Part shown: piece after piece, positions 1 to 11,681 of the stretch
Layout of the letters: every line of letters begins with the position of its first letter
Numbering within the stretch: position 1 is the stretch's first letter
Assembly (NCBI GenBank): GCA_047967505.1
Contig: CM106541.1
Strand: one strand, 5' to 3'
DNA from: Dipteris shenzhenensis
Lineage: Eukaryota; Polypodiophyta; Polypodiopsida; Gleicheniales
DNA: 64,000 bases
Position numbers and translations under genes: made by a program
Notes under the pieces: generated by a model
Database searches by the model: none
Told to the model about the DNA's origin: nothing
The model's input: the letters and a program-made list of their open reading frames with translations, nothing else

Positions 1-1277
1 AGAGCTGTTGGGCTCTCAGATCTATATTCTTCATCCTGTTGTAAATAGAATATCAATATCAATATAAGAGAAGTTCACATTCATCATCAACTTGACAAGC
101 CTCACCCGCTTGCTTTTTTCATCTGTTTTGATCCATGGTCCACTTCTGTTCAAGGTGATGCTACTGTTGTGATTTGAAAGGGTATGTGGAAACCTGTTCC
201 ATATACTTTCTTAGCTACAAACTTCTTGCAGACAGTCATGGGTGTTCTCACGTATTAGTCATCTAGAACCTTTGTGCCCATGTGAAAGTATGTTCTTACA
301 ATGGTCTGCACCTATCGTTGGGTGCTGATGACTTACATTATGAATTTGTGCACATTCCTGGATTTATATTGATTCAGCGAATTTTGAATAGGACTGTATT
401 TGTGTGTCTCATGGTGAAGGTTTGAGGTGCTGGTTTGTATATTTGCTTTACTGTGTCCAAATTTCAAAATGTTGCTTTGAAGGGTGAGCAATTAAAATGA
501 ACTTTTATTCATAGTGGAAGCAAAACGAACTGAAGGCATTGTCATGGGATATTTTATGATGGTTTTCTTTTCTGATGATTCATCCCTTGATCTATTCAAA
601 GAAATCAACCACAGCCTGCATAGAGGATGGTTTGGAGTTTTGCAAATATTTCCTATGTTGTATGATTATTTACTTGAAATTTTTGTGTGTCAAGAGACTG
701 CAGTTTCTTTTGTTTGTCCTTTCATACAGTGGTGCTTTAAGGTGTATAAAATCGTAATGGCTTGTAGCATTGGATTATTGTAACTCATGGTTGACTGAAT
801 GGTCAAGGGAATAATGCATGAAGTCTGCAAATACCCAAATATATGTATGTTTTATGTCTTAAATTATTTCTATCTTAAATGGTGCGTTGCCCTATCAGCT
901 AGATTTAGATTTAGATGTTCATTTGGGAGAGACTAAAATGAAATTGTTTAGACTTCACAAGCAGTCGTAGCTTGAATGAAGAGATTTGGACTACTTTTTG
1001 ACTAACCTTCTCCTTTAGTGCTAGCCTTCGTCATGGCTGAGTTTGCCCTTCACCTCCGGAGTGCCGACAGAAACTCAATACGAAGACTTTGTATAAATGG
1101 ATGCTCAAGTATGTGTGGGTGTGTGGATTTGTATGTGTGAGAGCATACTTTTATACTATGGTCTACACCCACTGTTGGGCGCTGATGACGTCAGTGGGGA
1201 TGTCATAGTAGCTAGTCCCTGCTATGCGTGATGGAGTTTATGGTTTTCAATCTTATGAGTGACTATCGTGAGATTGA
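1..1277. other. Gene-free stretch with a short dispersed repeat
   Basis: No open frame here has a recognisable domain. The longest, an 89-codon frame at 514-783, looks like chance. A roughly 40-bp unit ending in a GGGYGCTGATGAC-type string occurs at about 296-335 and again at about 1157-1196. A second phrase (AAGTCTGCAAATACCC) occurs near 819 and 1356. This suggests old duplicated repeat DNA rather than unique genic sequence. Confidence 0.5.
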
Positions 1278-1342
1278 AACTGCACTATGTTGTGTTTTTA
1301 GAGGATGAGTTTGGGAATGTTCTTGGATTCATCTAGGTATAT
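1278..1342 (+). repeat. 65-bp repeat, copy 1 (partner at 3457-3521)
   Basis: A block beginning AAACTGCACTATGTTG and ending CATCTAGGTATAT is repeated almost unchanged at 3457-3521. No coding potential is seen. It is probably a fragment of a dispersed element. Confidence 0.7.
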
Positions 1343-2433
1343 GTATGTTTTATGAAGTCTGCAAATACCCACATGAAAGTGATGGACAAGTGGCCAACTA
1401 TCATGAAGAAAGATCTGATCTTGTATGCTGTTCTATTCACTGTGAGTTCTCTTCTCCTCAAGCTCTATAGTGTCAGACATTGAACACTGGAGTTTGTGAT
1501 AGAATGTAGAATGGCTGCTATCCCCTCAGTCCCAGCTCGATTATATTGTTTAAAATGTATTTTACTTACTTTCATTCCTTAGTTGAAGTTGCTTGACTAC
1601 TTTGGGTCACGTGATAAATGTGATTTGATCTACGTGCATCAACTATTGGATGTATGTATTGAAATGTCAGGTCATCATTGAGTGTTTATGGCATTTCATA
1701 GAACGGTGGTGCTTGCTGAAGGTATGTGAGCTCTCTTGAGGTTTAACATGGAACTATTATTGTATTTGAACTTGGATAGCTGCAAAGCGGTACCATACGT
1801 AGAGCATGAGTACCATTACGTGTGCCATATGAAGGTATGACAGTTACGCCCCTTTGTAAGGAAGGGGGATGGGGAGAGAGGAGGCATAGAGAGGGACAGG
1901 GAGAGGAATAATACAATAGTGACTGTAGCCCATAGAATGCAATGATTCACTATGTACAACAAATCAAATAGACTGTATCGTAGTTGACTATTGATTTACA
2001 TACATCATGCATGGAACCAAATAATAAACAAAGAGATTTGACTTGAAACTAAAAGCGCTTAGCTGAAACCAATTACCAAATCAGCATACTATAGCAACAA
2101 GTCACGACTTCTATAGTCCAGTCAACGGGGCTGTGTGGACTATGAGACTGATTCGCAGCAACCAGCCTTGAGGTGGGATGAGAGGGGAGAAGGTGGCAAG
2201 CACATACATTTATAGTTCCAGGTATACAATTAAAGAGAGGGGGACACATCTGAACCTCACCCCTTAAAAAAAAGAGTTAAACTGCATCCCTACAAAACAC
2301 ACTTTCTACAAAACTTCTTTCGCATACATGTACTGCACAGTATGGAGCGTGCATAACTGTTCCCATGGGAATTTGAGTACGGTATTGTACCAAAACTACC
2401 TTGAATAGCTGAAAAATACTCATTTCAGTTGAA

Positions 2434-2782
2434 CATCTAAACATTTTGCATATGGTTGCGTCCACATCTAAGGTGGTTGTTTGATTGATAGTGGGCCCAT
2501 TGCCCCTATGACTGCTGCCTGCATTGTCAAGTGACCTACAGCCTTATGATACATATGTGCTGACTCAGTCATGATTTGAGGATTCTTGACTACTCTTGAT
2601 CCTTAAAGAATGATACTAGTGCCCTTAAGGAGGGGTCTTTTTAGTCCATTCGTTTCGTAAGGTGTGCTTTTTTAGAAATGCTAATGTAACATTCTTATGA
2701 CATGAAAATCGAGAAACTTGTACGTAGAAAGTGTTAGAAAATGCCAAGTGCTAGGAGCATTTCAAGCCTTTTTTGGACGTTG
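2434..2782 (+). repeat. ~350-bp direct duplication, copy 1 (partner 3094-3447)
   Basis: The copy starts TCTAAACATTTTGCAT and runs through AAGGAGGGGTCTTTTT to GAGCATTTCAAGCC. The same order of landmarks is found at 3094-3447, with many substitutions and small indels, so the duplication is old. The 60-70 codon frames inside it are not conserved between the copies and are treated as noise. Confidence 0.75.
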
Positions 2783-2840
2783 GCGATTCCTTCCTCTGTC
2801 ATTAGAACTGTCTATGCCAACAGCATGCCAGAAGTACCAG

Positions 2841-3090
2841 CTAGTAATGGTGTTCATGGTTGTACTCTGCTCATATATGCTCATTGCTCCAACGAGTCAA
2901 TCCTAGCAATTATGTGGATGAAGGGTTGTACATAATGCTTGGCCATGGTATTATGTAATAGTGATAGAAACAAATGCCACAAATGATGCAGCAAACACAG
3001 GCTGAGGAAGCTTGTGCTGCGGTGAGCTAGTTGCTCAAGAACTCAAGCTGGAGAGGAATGCAAACGCATCGCCCAAGCAAAGCAGTGTTG
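2841..3090 (+). repeat. ~240-bp direct duplication, copy 1 (partner 3887-4110)
   Basis: The copy starts TAGTAATGGTGTTCATGG and contains CATTGCTCCAACGAGTC and ACAAATGATGCAGCAAA. The same landmarks recur in order at 3887-4110. Together with the 2434-2782 block it forms one unit of about 650 bp that was duplicated in tandem. Confidence 0.7.
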
Positions 3091-3093
3091 AGG

Positions 3094-3447
3094 GTCTAAA
3101 CGTTTTGCATGGTTGTGTCCACTTCTAAGGTGGTTGTTTGATTGACAGTGACCCTGTTGCCCCACAGTTTACGATGGCTGCTGCCTGCTTTATGAAGTGG
3201 CCTACAGCCTTATGGTATATATGTGCCGACTCAGTCATGATTTTAGGATTCTTGACTACTCTTGATCCTTAAGAAATGATACTAATGCCCTTAAGGAGGG
3301 GTCTTTTTCTTCTATTTGTCTCGTGATGTATGCTCTTTTAGTAATGTCTATGTAGCATTCTTATAACATGAAAATCTAGAAACCTTTACTTAGAAAGTTT
3401 TAGAAAATGCAAAATGCTAGGAGCATTTCAAGCCTTTTTGGTACGTC
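3094..3447 (+). repeat. ~350-bp direct duplication, copy 2
   Basis: Diverged second copy of 2434-2782. It is followed immediately by a 437-bp segment (3449-3886) that includes the second copy of the 1278-1342 repeat. Homology to the duplicated unit resumes at 3887, so this copy was split by a later insertion. Confidence 0.7.
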
Positions 3448-3886
3448 CGGTCTAAAAACTGCACTATGTTGTGTTTTTAGAGGATGAGTTTGGGAATGTT
3501 CCTGGATCCATCTAGGTATATATTTCCTTCCTCTGTCATTTTAAAGTGTATGCTAAAATTACTGAAGCCACGGGTGGATGGCGTTCTTCTAATATCTCCT
3601 TCATCAATATCCCCTTGAAAAAAAATCATTTAAGTTCCAGCTCGGGAACACATGGTCTCTTGTACGCTTTCAGTTGAGCTGTATATGCAAGTCTTCAGTT
3701 CCTGCTGTATGACATGAGCACGTATCGGGCATTGCAGCCCATTAGGTCTAATTGCATGTTACATCGGTATTAGAGCATAGTACTAAGCGTTAATTTGGAA
3801 CCCCAGAGAGATACTGCCTGGAGTGGTGACCAGAGAGCATGGTCCCGCATGTTTACAATGAGTTGATAGAGATCTAACAGACCATT

Positions 3887-4110
3887 TAGTAATGGTGTTC
3901 ATGGCTGTACCCGTCTCAACAATGCTTATTGCTCCAACGAGTCCATCCTTGCAATTTATGGATGAAGGGTTGTTCAGAAGCTTTGACCATGGGATTATGT
4001 AATAGTGTAGAAACGGCAGCTACAAATGATGCAGCAAATGCTAGCTGAGGAAGCCTGTGCTCGTGAGTACCTACTTGCTGGAGGGGACTGCAAAAGCGTA
4101 AGCAGTGAGT
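3887..4110 (+). repeat. ~240-bp direct duplication, copy 2
   Basis: Diverged second copy of 2841-3090, separated from the rest of its unit by the 3449-3886 segment. No gene is recognised. A 94-codon minus frame over it has no family resemblance. Confidence 0.7.
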
Positions 4111-4449
4111 GAGTAGAAAATGCCAAAGAGTGGCACCAATTCCCAAAAGACAACTTTCTTGAAATATAAGCCAATTTTGACTCCTCAGTCGTCCTTTCAT
4201 GGGATAATTAGTTTGAGAGCTGCTTCCTAGTTATTGATACAGATGCCTAAGACAAGTGCCTACTTGTATCAATGAAGCAATACCTTGGTGATGCACCATT
4301 GACTCTTTGATAGGTGCAGTTTTTCAACTAAGTCTTGTAATGAGTGGTATCTCACAGATGTGATGGACTTGGGGTAGATTTTGTGCCCACTTTGAGGAGA
4401 TCAATGTCTAACCGGGGAGTGAACTAAGGCTACCCAGTGCCACCCGGCT

Positions 4450-5880
4450 TAATGTGGTGCATGGAAGTAGGAGCTCCTTGAAAAGACAGTGGAGTGATGC
4501 CTGGATGGCTAAGTGTGTGAGGAAGATGAGTGTTGTGAGTGGAGATGAAGGTAGTGCCTCAAAAGAGGTGGTCACAGTGGGCAAAGATTCTAGGGAGCAA
4601 GCCAAGGAGGATGTTGAATCCATGTCCTACATGGAAGCACTAGCTAAGAAGCTATAGGCTAGTTATACCCGGCTGGAGATGGATGACACTAAGCGGATTT
4701 TACAAGCAAAGATGGCACATTGTGCGAGAGAAGTGGCTACCAAAGGTTGGTATGAAGCGGGACAAAAGCACTCGGCCCATAGCTTCAACAATTTCTTATC
4801 TTTGAATGTGATATCCCTACATCGGCCTATGTGGCGAGATTCATTGGCAAAGGTTTTTTGCTGGTGCGGTTTGTGTCGGAAGCTCTTGCTAATGGCGCCA
4901 CTGGGTAGGTCCTACTTGTTTGCAGGTGCTTCGGTGCGTGTTATTCCATGGAGTGCATCTTTTTTAGTGGACGAGTTTCTATATCATGACTACTGAGTGT
5001 GGGTGGATTTTTTGAATCTTCCACCATGGTTGGGCAACTCCCTTGACAGGATGGCAACTGCACTTGGAAAAGTTCTACTTATTCTACTGGTTGCCAAATC
5101 CCATTTTGTTCGAAAAAGAGCATGGATCCTATGGGATCATGTGCAACTAGTACCTGATTTCATCGAGGTTAAATTTTTGGGAGGTCTATCGATGGCTCAA
5201 CAAGTCAGGTTTGGACCCTTCACAGACTCCTATTTCATTTGCAAGTAGACGGGACAAGAAATGCTCGAAAAGACCAGCAAATACAACTCTGGCTCGAGCG
5301 GACAAGGTCTCATTGCCTACGAGGTTGAACATGCATTAAGATGTACCAGCACAGACGAATGTTAATCAATCAATCCTTGTTGACTCAGCCAACCACCACA
5401 AGTGAAGGTGATCATGGATTGGTAGGGGACAACTTGCAGCCAATTGAACCATGGAGGGTGGTGGGTGAGAAAGGAAAACCCAAGTTGGTCAAGACTAGTA
5501 AGAAGCCTATGCAGTGTGTTGAGCCAGCTCATGAAGCCTCTACAAACTCAGCTAACGAAGTGGTTGAGCCGCGGGCCCAGTTACATTCGTTACACAACGC
5601 TCGGAGACTCTATAGGATGCCATGCATGGCAATGAAGACTTGTCAGATGCAAATCATAGGAAGCTCCTCTTGGAAGAGGAACCTTAGGAGGAGACACCTC
5701 GGGAAGTTTTGGCTAGGCCTGAGGGGTTGACCCTCCCCAATTGGCCATCGGCAAATAGTATTTCCAAGAGCATCAAAGAGGCTGCCAAGTCTGCGAGTAC
5801 AGGGAAAGAGAAAAGGTTTAATTTCTTCAGGGATGCCTGCAAGGTCTTCACACAATAATCGGGGTTTGGGCAGGAGCAAT
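4450..5880 (+). pseudogene. LINE A ORF1 (DUF4283-like nucleic-acid-binding protein), broken
   Basis: Frames at 4454-4657, 4679-4996, 4997-5248 and 5341-5730 form a series broken by stops. The peptide joining 4940 and 5080 (roughly DEFLYHDY, stop, VDFLNLPPWLGNSLDRM) resembles the W-V-x-LP...W region of DUF4283 ORF1 proteins of plant LINEs, which bind element RNA in the RNP. No intact CCHC knuckle was found. Codon usage and stop density show no coding constraint remains. Family assignment rests on position before the endonuclease and this short resemblance, so it is moderate. Confidence 0.55.
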
Positions 5881-5885
5881 AGGGG

Positions 5886-6560
5886 TTGGATATTACAGTG
5901 ATGTATTGGAAAATTAGAGGTTGGTCTAATAAAAGTAAACAAAAGGGTTGTCTTGCTATGGTGAAGAAATTGAGGCCTCAACTTCTTCTTCTTCAAGAAA
6001 TGAAGTGCGGTCCAGATGACAATTGGTGGTTTAATTGTCGAAGGCTAGGTTTTGAAGTTTTTGCTAGCTATCCTCAGAGAGGCAAGGGTGGCTTGGCAAG
6101 GCTGGTGCAAGGTAATCTATGCCCTAAGGAACTTTACAGGGATGAAGATGGATCCATTGTGGCAATTTTTTCGTGTAGGGGGTTGCATTTATCTACAGCT
6201 TGCACTCTCCTCAAGATAGAGCTAACTAGTGGGAGTGCCTCGAAGGATGCATGGAAGCTGAGCAATGTCTAGTCAGTGGCGATTGGATTTTTATGAGCAA
6301 TGAGGTAGACAGGTCGCACCCAATCTCTCAGATCACGAGTTTGGAACGAGATGCATGGGAACATTTGACGTTGAGCAAGGGCCTTATAGATTGTGCTGAA
6401 TTGAACCCGAAAGGTATGATAGTTTTCATCGAAGAAAGGGAGAAGAGTTCCAAACTGCTAGATTAGACAGGATCTATGCCTCTGAGGAAGGATGGTGGTG
6501 GCTGAGAAGTCCTATGCGTGGTGAAGTTGTCCTTGGCACGGGGATCTTAGATCATGTGCC
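5886..6560 (+). pseudogene. LINE A ORF2 endonuclease domain, broken
   Basis: The frame at 5886-6272 opens with a WKIRGWSNKSK-type stretch and LRPQLLLLQEMK. These match the N-terminal strand and the catalytic-Glu strand (LLQE) of L1 AP-endonucleases, which nick target DNA for target-primed reverse transcription. Frames then shift. The following frame (6251-6466) has SGDWIFMSNEVDR, like the GDxN...DR motif with the Asn replaced. A further frame near 6455-6480 reads ARLDRIYAS, the usual ARLDR motif near the end of the domain. At least two frameshifts and several stops inactivate it. Confidence 0.75.
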
Positions 6561-7139
6561 AGGGGTTTAGTCCTTTGGTGTGCCAGTGGTAGTAGAGAGG
6601 TCATTGGACATCCTGTTCAAATTTAAGAAGTGTCACTTAGAATCTAAAAAGTTATGTAGAGAGATCAGGCAATTATGGTCTAGCCACAGGGTCGACTTCA
6701 TAGACCCATGCGGTAAATGGGATGCATCCATTCGCCATGTGTTTGTCAGGGCTAGGGAGGTGAAACACCACTTCAGGGAGAACAGGAAGAATGATGCAGA
6801 CAATGTGATTTGCTATTGGTGCGGCACTGTCCTGAACTCCCACCAACCCCTATCTCTTGACTGTTATGGTTGAAGTTGAGTCAGCTCTGCAGGCCAAAGA
6901 GCACGAAGAGGCAGAATGGGCCAGGTTCAGAAGTAGACAGCTCTGGCAGTCAGTCAGGGACTACCCCTCTAAATTTTTCTTCCAGGTTGTGAAAAGGAAG
7001 CATGAAAGAGTCTTGGTGGACATACTCATGGATAAGGTGGGTCACCTAGTTACTGAATTTTGGCATGTACTGGAGATGTTCAAAAAATAACTAAGTGCTA
7101 TAGTTGGTGAGGAGGCCATCCAAGATGATCCCTGGCGAA
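6561..7139 (+). pseudogene. LINE A ORF2 linker between endonuclease and RT, broken
   Basis: Frames at 6580-6873 and 6857-7090 are charged and helical (for example KKLCREIRQLWSSHR and a stretch of Glu/Arg), as expected for the linker preceding the RT palm in L1 ORF2. They are separated by a frameshift near 6860. No motif gives an independent identification; the call rests on position. Confidence 0.5.
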
Positions 7140-8010
7140 AATAAGTGGCCAACCTGATGGACAGAGTTTGGCCCATAATTTTTGAGTACCAGCGAGGGAT
7201 TCTGGTCAAATCCTTCTCAACAAAGGAGCTAGAGGAAGCACTCAACACCATGGATAGGATCATAGGTCCTGAGAGCCTCCTGTAGAATTCTATAAGGAGT
7301 TTTGGGATGTAATGGGGGATGACATGAGAGACATAGCTAACGTGGCAATGGACAAAGGCTCCCTGTCTGAAGATTTCAACGCCGGCCTTATCAATATATT
7401 TCCAAAAAGACAAACCCATATCAATGTTGGTGACTAGCACCCAATAACAATGCTGAACACGGCGTACAAGTTGATAGCCAAAGCCATGGTGATCGGGATC
7501 AGAGAAGCTTGCATGGGGATTGTGCATCATGAGCAGAGCGGCTTTGTCAAAGGACAAGAAATCTTCGACAATAGCTTGAATGTCTCGCTTGCTTTTGACC
7601 ATGTTGCAAATTTAGGTCAGCAGGTAATTCTCTTTGGCTTTGACCTTGATAAATTCTTGATGTGTTAGATCATCTAGGCTTTAGAGAAGTTTTCATTAGG
7701 ATGGTTTCGACATTGTTTGGTAACGCCTCGGCTATCCTCTGCCTCAATGGAGGGGTCGTGGGCATGTACTCCCTTAGGCGCTCAATTCACCAAGGTTTCC
7801 CTCTCACTCCACTCCCTGTTCACTATTTACATTATCCCATTTATTCATCAGATCAAATTTGTGTGTCTCAAGAAAGGATTAAGGGAGTGTCTCTTCCCTT
7901 GGGGTGTCACCTAGTCATGCAACTTTTTGCGAATGGCACAATTGCCTTCTCTATAGATGAGGAGTCGAGTGTAGCTAGCTTAATGGATGTAATGGATACA
8001 TTCTATTGAG
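7140..8010 (+). pseudogene. LINE A reverse transcriptase domain, broken and active site lost
   Basis: Conserved L1 RT landmarks appear in order: FYKEFWDVMGDDM, INIFPK, ITMLNTAYKLIAKA, HHEQSGFVKGQ, FGFDLDK, then in another frame LDHLGFREVFIRMV, SIHQGFPLTPL and QLFANGTIAF. The last corresponds to the family's FADD active-site box but reads FANG here (about 7919-7945), so the catalytic Asp pair is gone. Residues normally following the first catalytic Asp are also missing at about 7650-7670, where the frame breaks. The copy cannot encode an active enzyme. Confidence 0.8.
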
Positions 8011-8448
8011 CCTCTGGCTCTTAGTGTAGTCTTGCTAATAAACATTTGTGTTAAGAACAAATCTTGAGTCTGCGTCAACACTGGTTAAGTGCCCTGCAAG
8101 TGACGAAAGGGGAAGTGGTCAAATATTTAGGAGCCCTAGTGGGCATTGGGGTCTTGGTCAAACAAAGATTTAATTGGTTTATGTAGAGGATCAAGGGCAA
8201 GTTGAAGGCCTGGCATGGCCTCTACTTGAGCTGGAAAGGAAAAATTATAGTTATCCAACATGTTATGTCGGCCACCTCGACGTAGTTAGCCACCATCTGG
8301 AAGTTCTTCAGATCAAATTGGGATGAGTTTGAATGTTTGTTGTGGGCATTATTATCGATAGGGAAGAGAAAACTTCACCACATCCCTGGGAGCCTCTTAA
8401 GTCTCCAAAGCATCAACGCGGGCTTGGAATCCCGGATGTGAGGCTGCA
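8011..8448 (+). other. LINE A thumb/C-terminal region, non-coding remnant
   Basis: Short translated scraps such as VVKYLGALVGI (about 8118-8150) and IKGKLKAWHGL (about 8187-8220) match the thumb region that follows the RT active site in L1 ORF2. No open frame survives. The sequence runs up to the chromovirus junction. Confidence 0.55.
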
Positions 8449-8453
8449 AAACT
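8449..8453. repeat. Target-site duplication, left (AAACT)
   Basis: AAACT directly abuts the TG that opens the left LTR. The identical 5-mer lies immediately after the CA that closes the right LTR at 15845-15849. Five-base duplications are usual for Ty3/gypsy integrases. Confidence 0.9.
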
Positions 8454-8884
8454 TGTAAGAAATCCTAGATTTACTATATTTAGAACTGTGCTAAGGAACA
8501 GAAAGGAGACTGAGATAGCAGAGAACAAGGAATAACTGTATTGCTTGAATGTCTGTAGGGTGGATGTGATTGTGTCATCCATACAATTGGGCCTCTCTTA
8601 TATAGAGAATGAAGAGTCACACATGAAAAGGTGTGTACTCCAAAGGGTATGTGCATGAAGAGGTGTGTACCCCTTGTGAAGGGTGTGACCCTTGATGAGA
8701 GGGTATATTACAATAGGAATGTCTCTTCATTAGAATGTCTCTTGTGAAGGGTTATGCCTCATTAGGAAGTGTCCCGTCGAAAGGGCAAGTGTCTCGTCGA
8801 AAGGTCATACCCTTCCACAAGTGTCCATTCATTAAACCATCCATAAGTCTAAAAACAGAAAGGAATACGTCACAGATCGTGACA
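8454..8884 (-). repeat. Chromovirus 3' LTR (431 bp)
   Basis: On the plus strand it begins TGTAAGAAATCC and ends GATCGTGACA, so it has the TG...CA ends expected of LTRs. It matches 15414-15844 with five substitutions and no indel. A TATATAGAG-type string near 8600 is a candidate core promoter, but on the plus strand only. The distal half carries degenerate repeats of a GGTGTGTACC-like motif that also occurs in the leader. Confidence 0.95.
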
Positions 8885-8897
8885 TCCCCTCCCACTC
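8885..8897 (-). promoter_or_regulatory. Polypurine tract of the chromovirus
   Basis: Read on the minus strand this is GAGTGGGAGGGGA, ending exactly at the 3' LTR border. It is the expected primer for plus-strand DNA synthesis. The position next to the LTR supports both the border and the orientation. Confidence 0.85.
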
Positions 8898-8940
8898 AAA
8901 AGAAGACCTTGGTGGAGATAATGAACTGATGTAGAAAATA

Positions 8941-10371
8941 TCACTGTAAATTTTGAAAATACTGCTGTAAAAGATCAGGGTACTGCTGTAAGTCTTCATC
9001 AGATTGCCAAGTAGCGTCGGAGTTGTCCAGATCTTGCCAAAGAACAAGGAATTCCGTGATAAGTTGATGTCGAGTCTCTCGCTGTCGATGGTCCAGAATA
9101 CACTCAGGAATAAGGAGAACATAATCGTCTTCGATTTCTGGGACATAATCACCTGCAGGAGGAACTGCTTCATTGCCTGGAATGTACGTCTTTAGCCAAG
9201 AAATATGAAATGTTGGATGGATTTTACCCCATGATGGTGGTAATTCCAATTTATAACTTAAAGGTGAATTTTTCTTGACGATCCGGAAAGGTCCATAGTA
9301 TCTTGGTTGCAACTTAGGAAACACAGACTTAATCGTCTTATAGCGATGTGGGGCTACAAATAATAGCACCATGTCACCAGTGTTAAATTCCAAGTGACGT
9401 CGATGTTTGTTGGCAGACCGTTGATACCGCTCTTGCGCTTTTCGCATATGATCCCTGACTTGCAGTAGAATGTCTTGCATTTCTTGAACCAGTTGATCAA
9501 CTAGGGCCACTCGATGTTGAAGTACAAAATTTGTTGGTACAATCGGAGTGTGTCCATAAGCTGCTTGGAATGGAGTCATGCTGATGGCACTATGGAAAGA
9601 GTTATTATAAGCAAACTCAAGGAGTGGTAGATACTCTTCCCAGGCTGCGAGGCGTGATTGAACATAATGTCGAAGCATTTCTTCCAGAACTTGGTTGACT
9701 CTTTCAGTCTAGCCATCTGATTCTGGGTGGTAAGCTGAACTGAACAGTAGAGTTGTACCCAAAGATTCGAACAGGGAAATCCAAAAGTGACTGGTAAACT
9801 TAGGATCTCTGTCGGATATGATATTCTTGGGCAATCCATGGTGTCGGAAGATGTGTTGTATAAAGAGTTTGGCTATGTCCGGGGCGTGTGCACTGCTTTT
9901 GAAAGCAACAAAGTGTGCCATTTTGGACAAGCGATCAACAATTACCATAATCTGAGTATTACCTCTGGAGGATCGTGGTAGTATTGTAATGAAATCCATG
10001 GAAATACTTTCCCACCTTTCTGTTGGAACTGGAAGAGGCTGAAGAAGTCCTGTTGGAAGTCGTCGACTTGCTTTCATTTGTTGACAAGATAAGCAAGATG
10101 TAACCATTTTGATGACATCTCTTTTCATCTGAGGCCAGTAGTATGTTGCACTGAGTAACCGATAAGTCTTATTGATGCCTGGATGGGCAGCATAAGGAAC
10201 TACATGATGCTCTTTTAACAAAAGACGTCGAACATCCTTGTCATGTGGTACACGGACGCGATCTTGATAATACAGAAGGTCGTCCGTATAAGAATAGGAT
10301 GAGAAAATCTTTTGTTCGAAAGTCGAAGGTTGATCTTTGGAAAGAACCTGTACATGGCTGATGCTAGAGGT
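8941..10371 (-). pseudogene. Chromovirus integrase with GPF/Y module and chromodomain (one stop)
   Basis: One frame runs from upstream of 10221 to 8941, broken by a TAG at 9711-9709. The upstream part has the HHCC zinc-binding region (His5, His13, Cys43, Cys46 counted from 10221), then catalytic Asp in SMDFI (76) and SDRD (137). The stop falls between the second Asp and the catalytic Glu. The 245-codon downstream part carries RYYGPF (126-131), the GPF/Y module, and at 190-241 a chromodomain-like segment (PECILDHR...FLVLWQ...ATWQ...PDLLQQYF). Integrase inserts element DNA, and chromodomains can direct it to marked chromatin. A 5' frameshift separates it from RT-RNase H. Confidence 0.9.
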
Positions 10372-11681
10372 AACCTGCTGAGAGCATCTGCAACTACATT
10401 GCGTAGTCCTGGTATGTACTCAATGGTCATGTGAAAGTTGGCCAAAAACTCAACCCAGCGTGCTTGTCGAGCGTTCATGACTGGCTGAGTAAAAATATAC
10501 TTGAGAGAGTGGTGGTCTGTTTTGACCACAGAGTCGGCACCCATGAGATGATGTTTCCAAGAGCGATAAGCATGTACAACAGCAAGAAACTCCTTATCAT
10601 AGACCGGATATCGGGTTTGGATATCAGAATGTTTATGGCTGTCAAAAGCAATAACTCTGCCTTCTTGCATCAAGACTGCTCCTGTAGCGATGTCGGAAGC
10701 GTCGGTCATGACCTCAAATGGAAGATTTGGGTCAGCAATAGCCATAACTGGTGTGGTAGTGAGTGCTTGCTTGAGTTGTTGGAAACTATACTCTGTTTCG
10801 AGAAGCCACTGAAAAATTGTTGTGCTTTTCAATAATTCGGACATAGGAGCTGCGATTTCGGAAAACTGATAGACCTTTGTATGATAGAAGTTTGCCAATC
10901 CGAGAAAAGAGCGGACATCATGAACATTCTTAGGAGTAGGCCAGTTTCGGATTACCTCGACCTTCTTGGGATCCACAGAGATGCCTTGAGCTGAAATAAC
11001 ATGTCCCAAATATTCGAGTTGGGTCTTGAAGAACTCACTCTTCTCAATGTTGATGTAGAGAGAATTTGCGCGGAGAACTTCAAAAACTTGGTGAAGATGT
11101 TGTTTATGCTCAAGTAGGGATCTGCTAAAAACGAGGATGTCATCGAGGTAAACGATGACGAACTTATCGAGGAAAGGCCTGAAGATGTCGTTCATTAATG
11201 TCATGAATGTGGCCGGGGCATTGTTTAACCCAAAAGGCATGACCAAACATTCATAGTGTCCATACTTTGTTCGAAAAGCTGTCTTGTATTCATCGCGTTC
11301 TCGTATACGAATTTGATGATAACCTGAACGAAGATCAATCTTGGAGAAGTGTGTTGCATGTAGAAGTTGATCGAAGAGGTCATCAATGCGAGGCAATGGA
11401 TACTTGTTTTTGATAGTGAGCTTGTTGAGGGCTCGATAGTCGATGCAGAGGCGCATAGACTTGTTCTTTTTTTCCACAAGTAGTACAGGAGATCCGAAAG
11501 GGCTGCGACTGGGCCGAATGTGACCTTTGTCGAGTAGCTCGGTGACTTGTCTTTGGATTTCTTCATTTTGAGTGTGAGAAACCCGATAAGGAGGTTTCGA
11601 CGGTGGATTACTGCCGGGAATAAGTTCGATTGGGTGATCCACTGGTCGTCGAGGTAGTAACTGCTTTGGCAATTCCTGTGG
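10372..11681 (-). pseudogene. Chromovirus reverse transcriptase - RNase H
   Basis: The open frame from 11672 codes for RT and RNase H. Counting from MPKQLL, the RT has [10 protein letters not shown] (111-120), [10 protein letters not shown] (144-153) and the catalytic YLDD (175-178). RNase H has TDAS (323-326), Glu361, Asp386 and ADALSR (428-433). The enzyme copies element RNA to DNA in the virus-like particle. The frame leaves the real reading frame near 10375, just after ADALSR, and the terminal codons to 10215 are out-of-frame read-through. Upstream, it is offset from gag-protease by a shift in an A6 run at 11682-11687. All catalytic residues I can check are present. Confidence 0.93.

Larger units (their letters stand above)
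4400..8453 (+). mobile_element. LINE A (plant L1-type), 5' portion, decayed
   Basis: Degenerate non-LTR retrotransposon. In order, an ORF1-like region (about 4450-5880), an AP-endonuclease region (5886 to about 6560) and a reverse-transcriptase region (about 7140-8010) can be followed through many stops and frameshifts. It is interrupted at 8453 by the chromovirus and resumes at 15850, shown by the AAACT target duplication on both sides and by LINE-like translation on both sides. The architecture is that of plant L1-type LINEs. The number of breaks means this copy is long dead. Confidence 0.8.

Noticed and set aside
3760-3783. Degenerate primer site (CGGTATTAGAGCATAG)
   Set aside because: Two mismatches to the Met-tRNA site and no LTR found on either side; it may be a fossil but cannot be supported as a feature.
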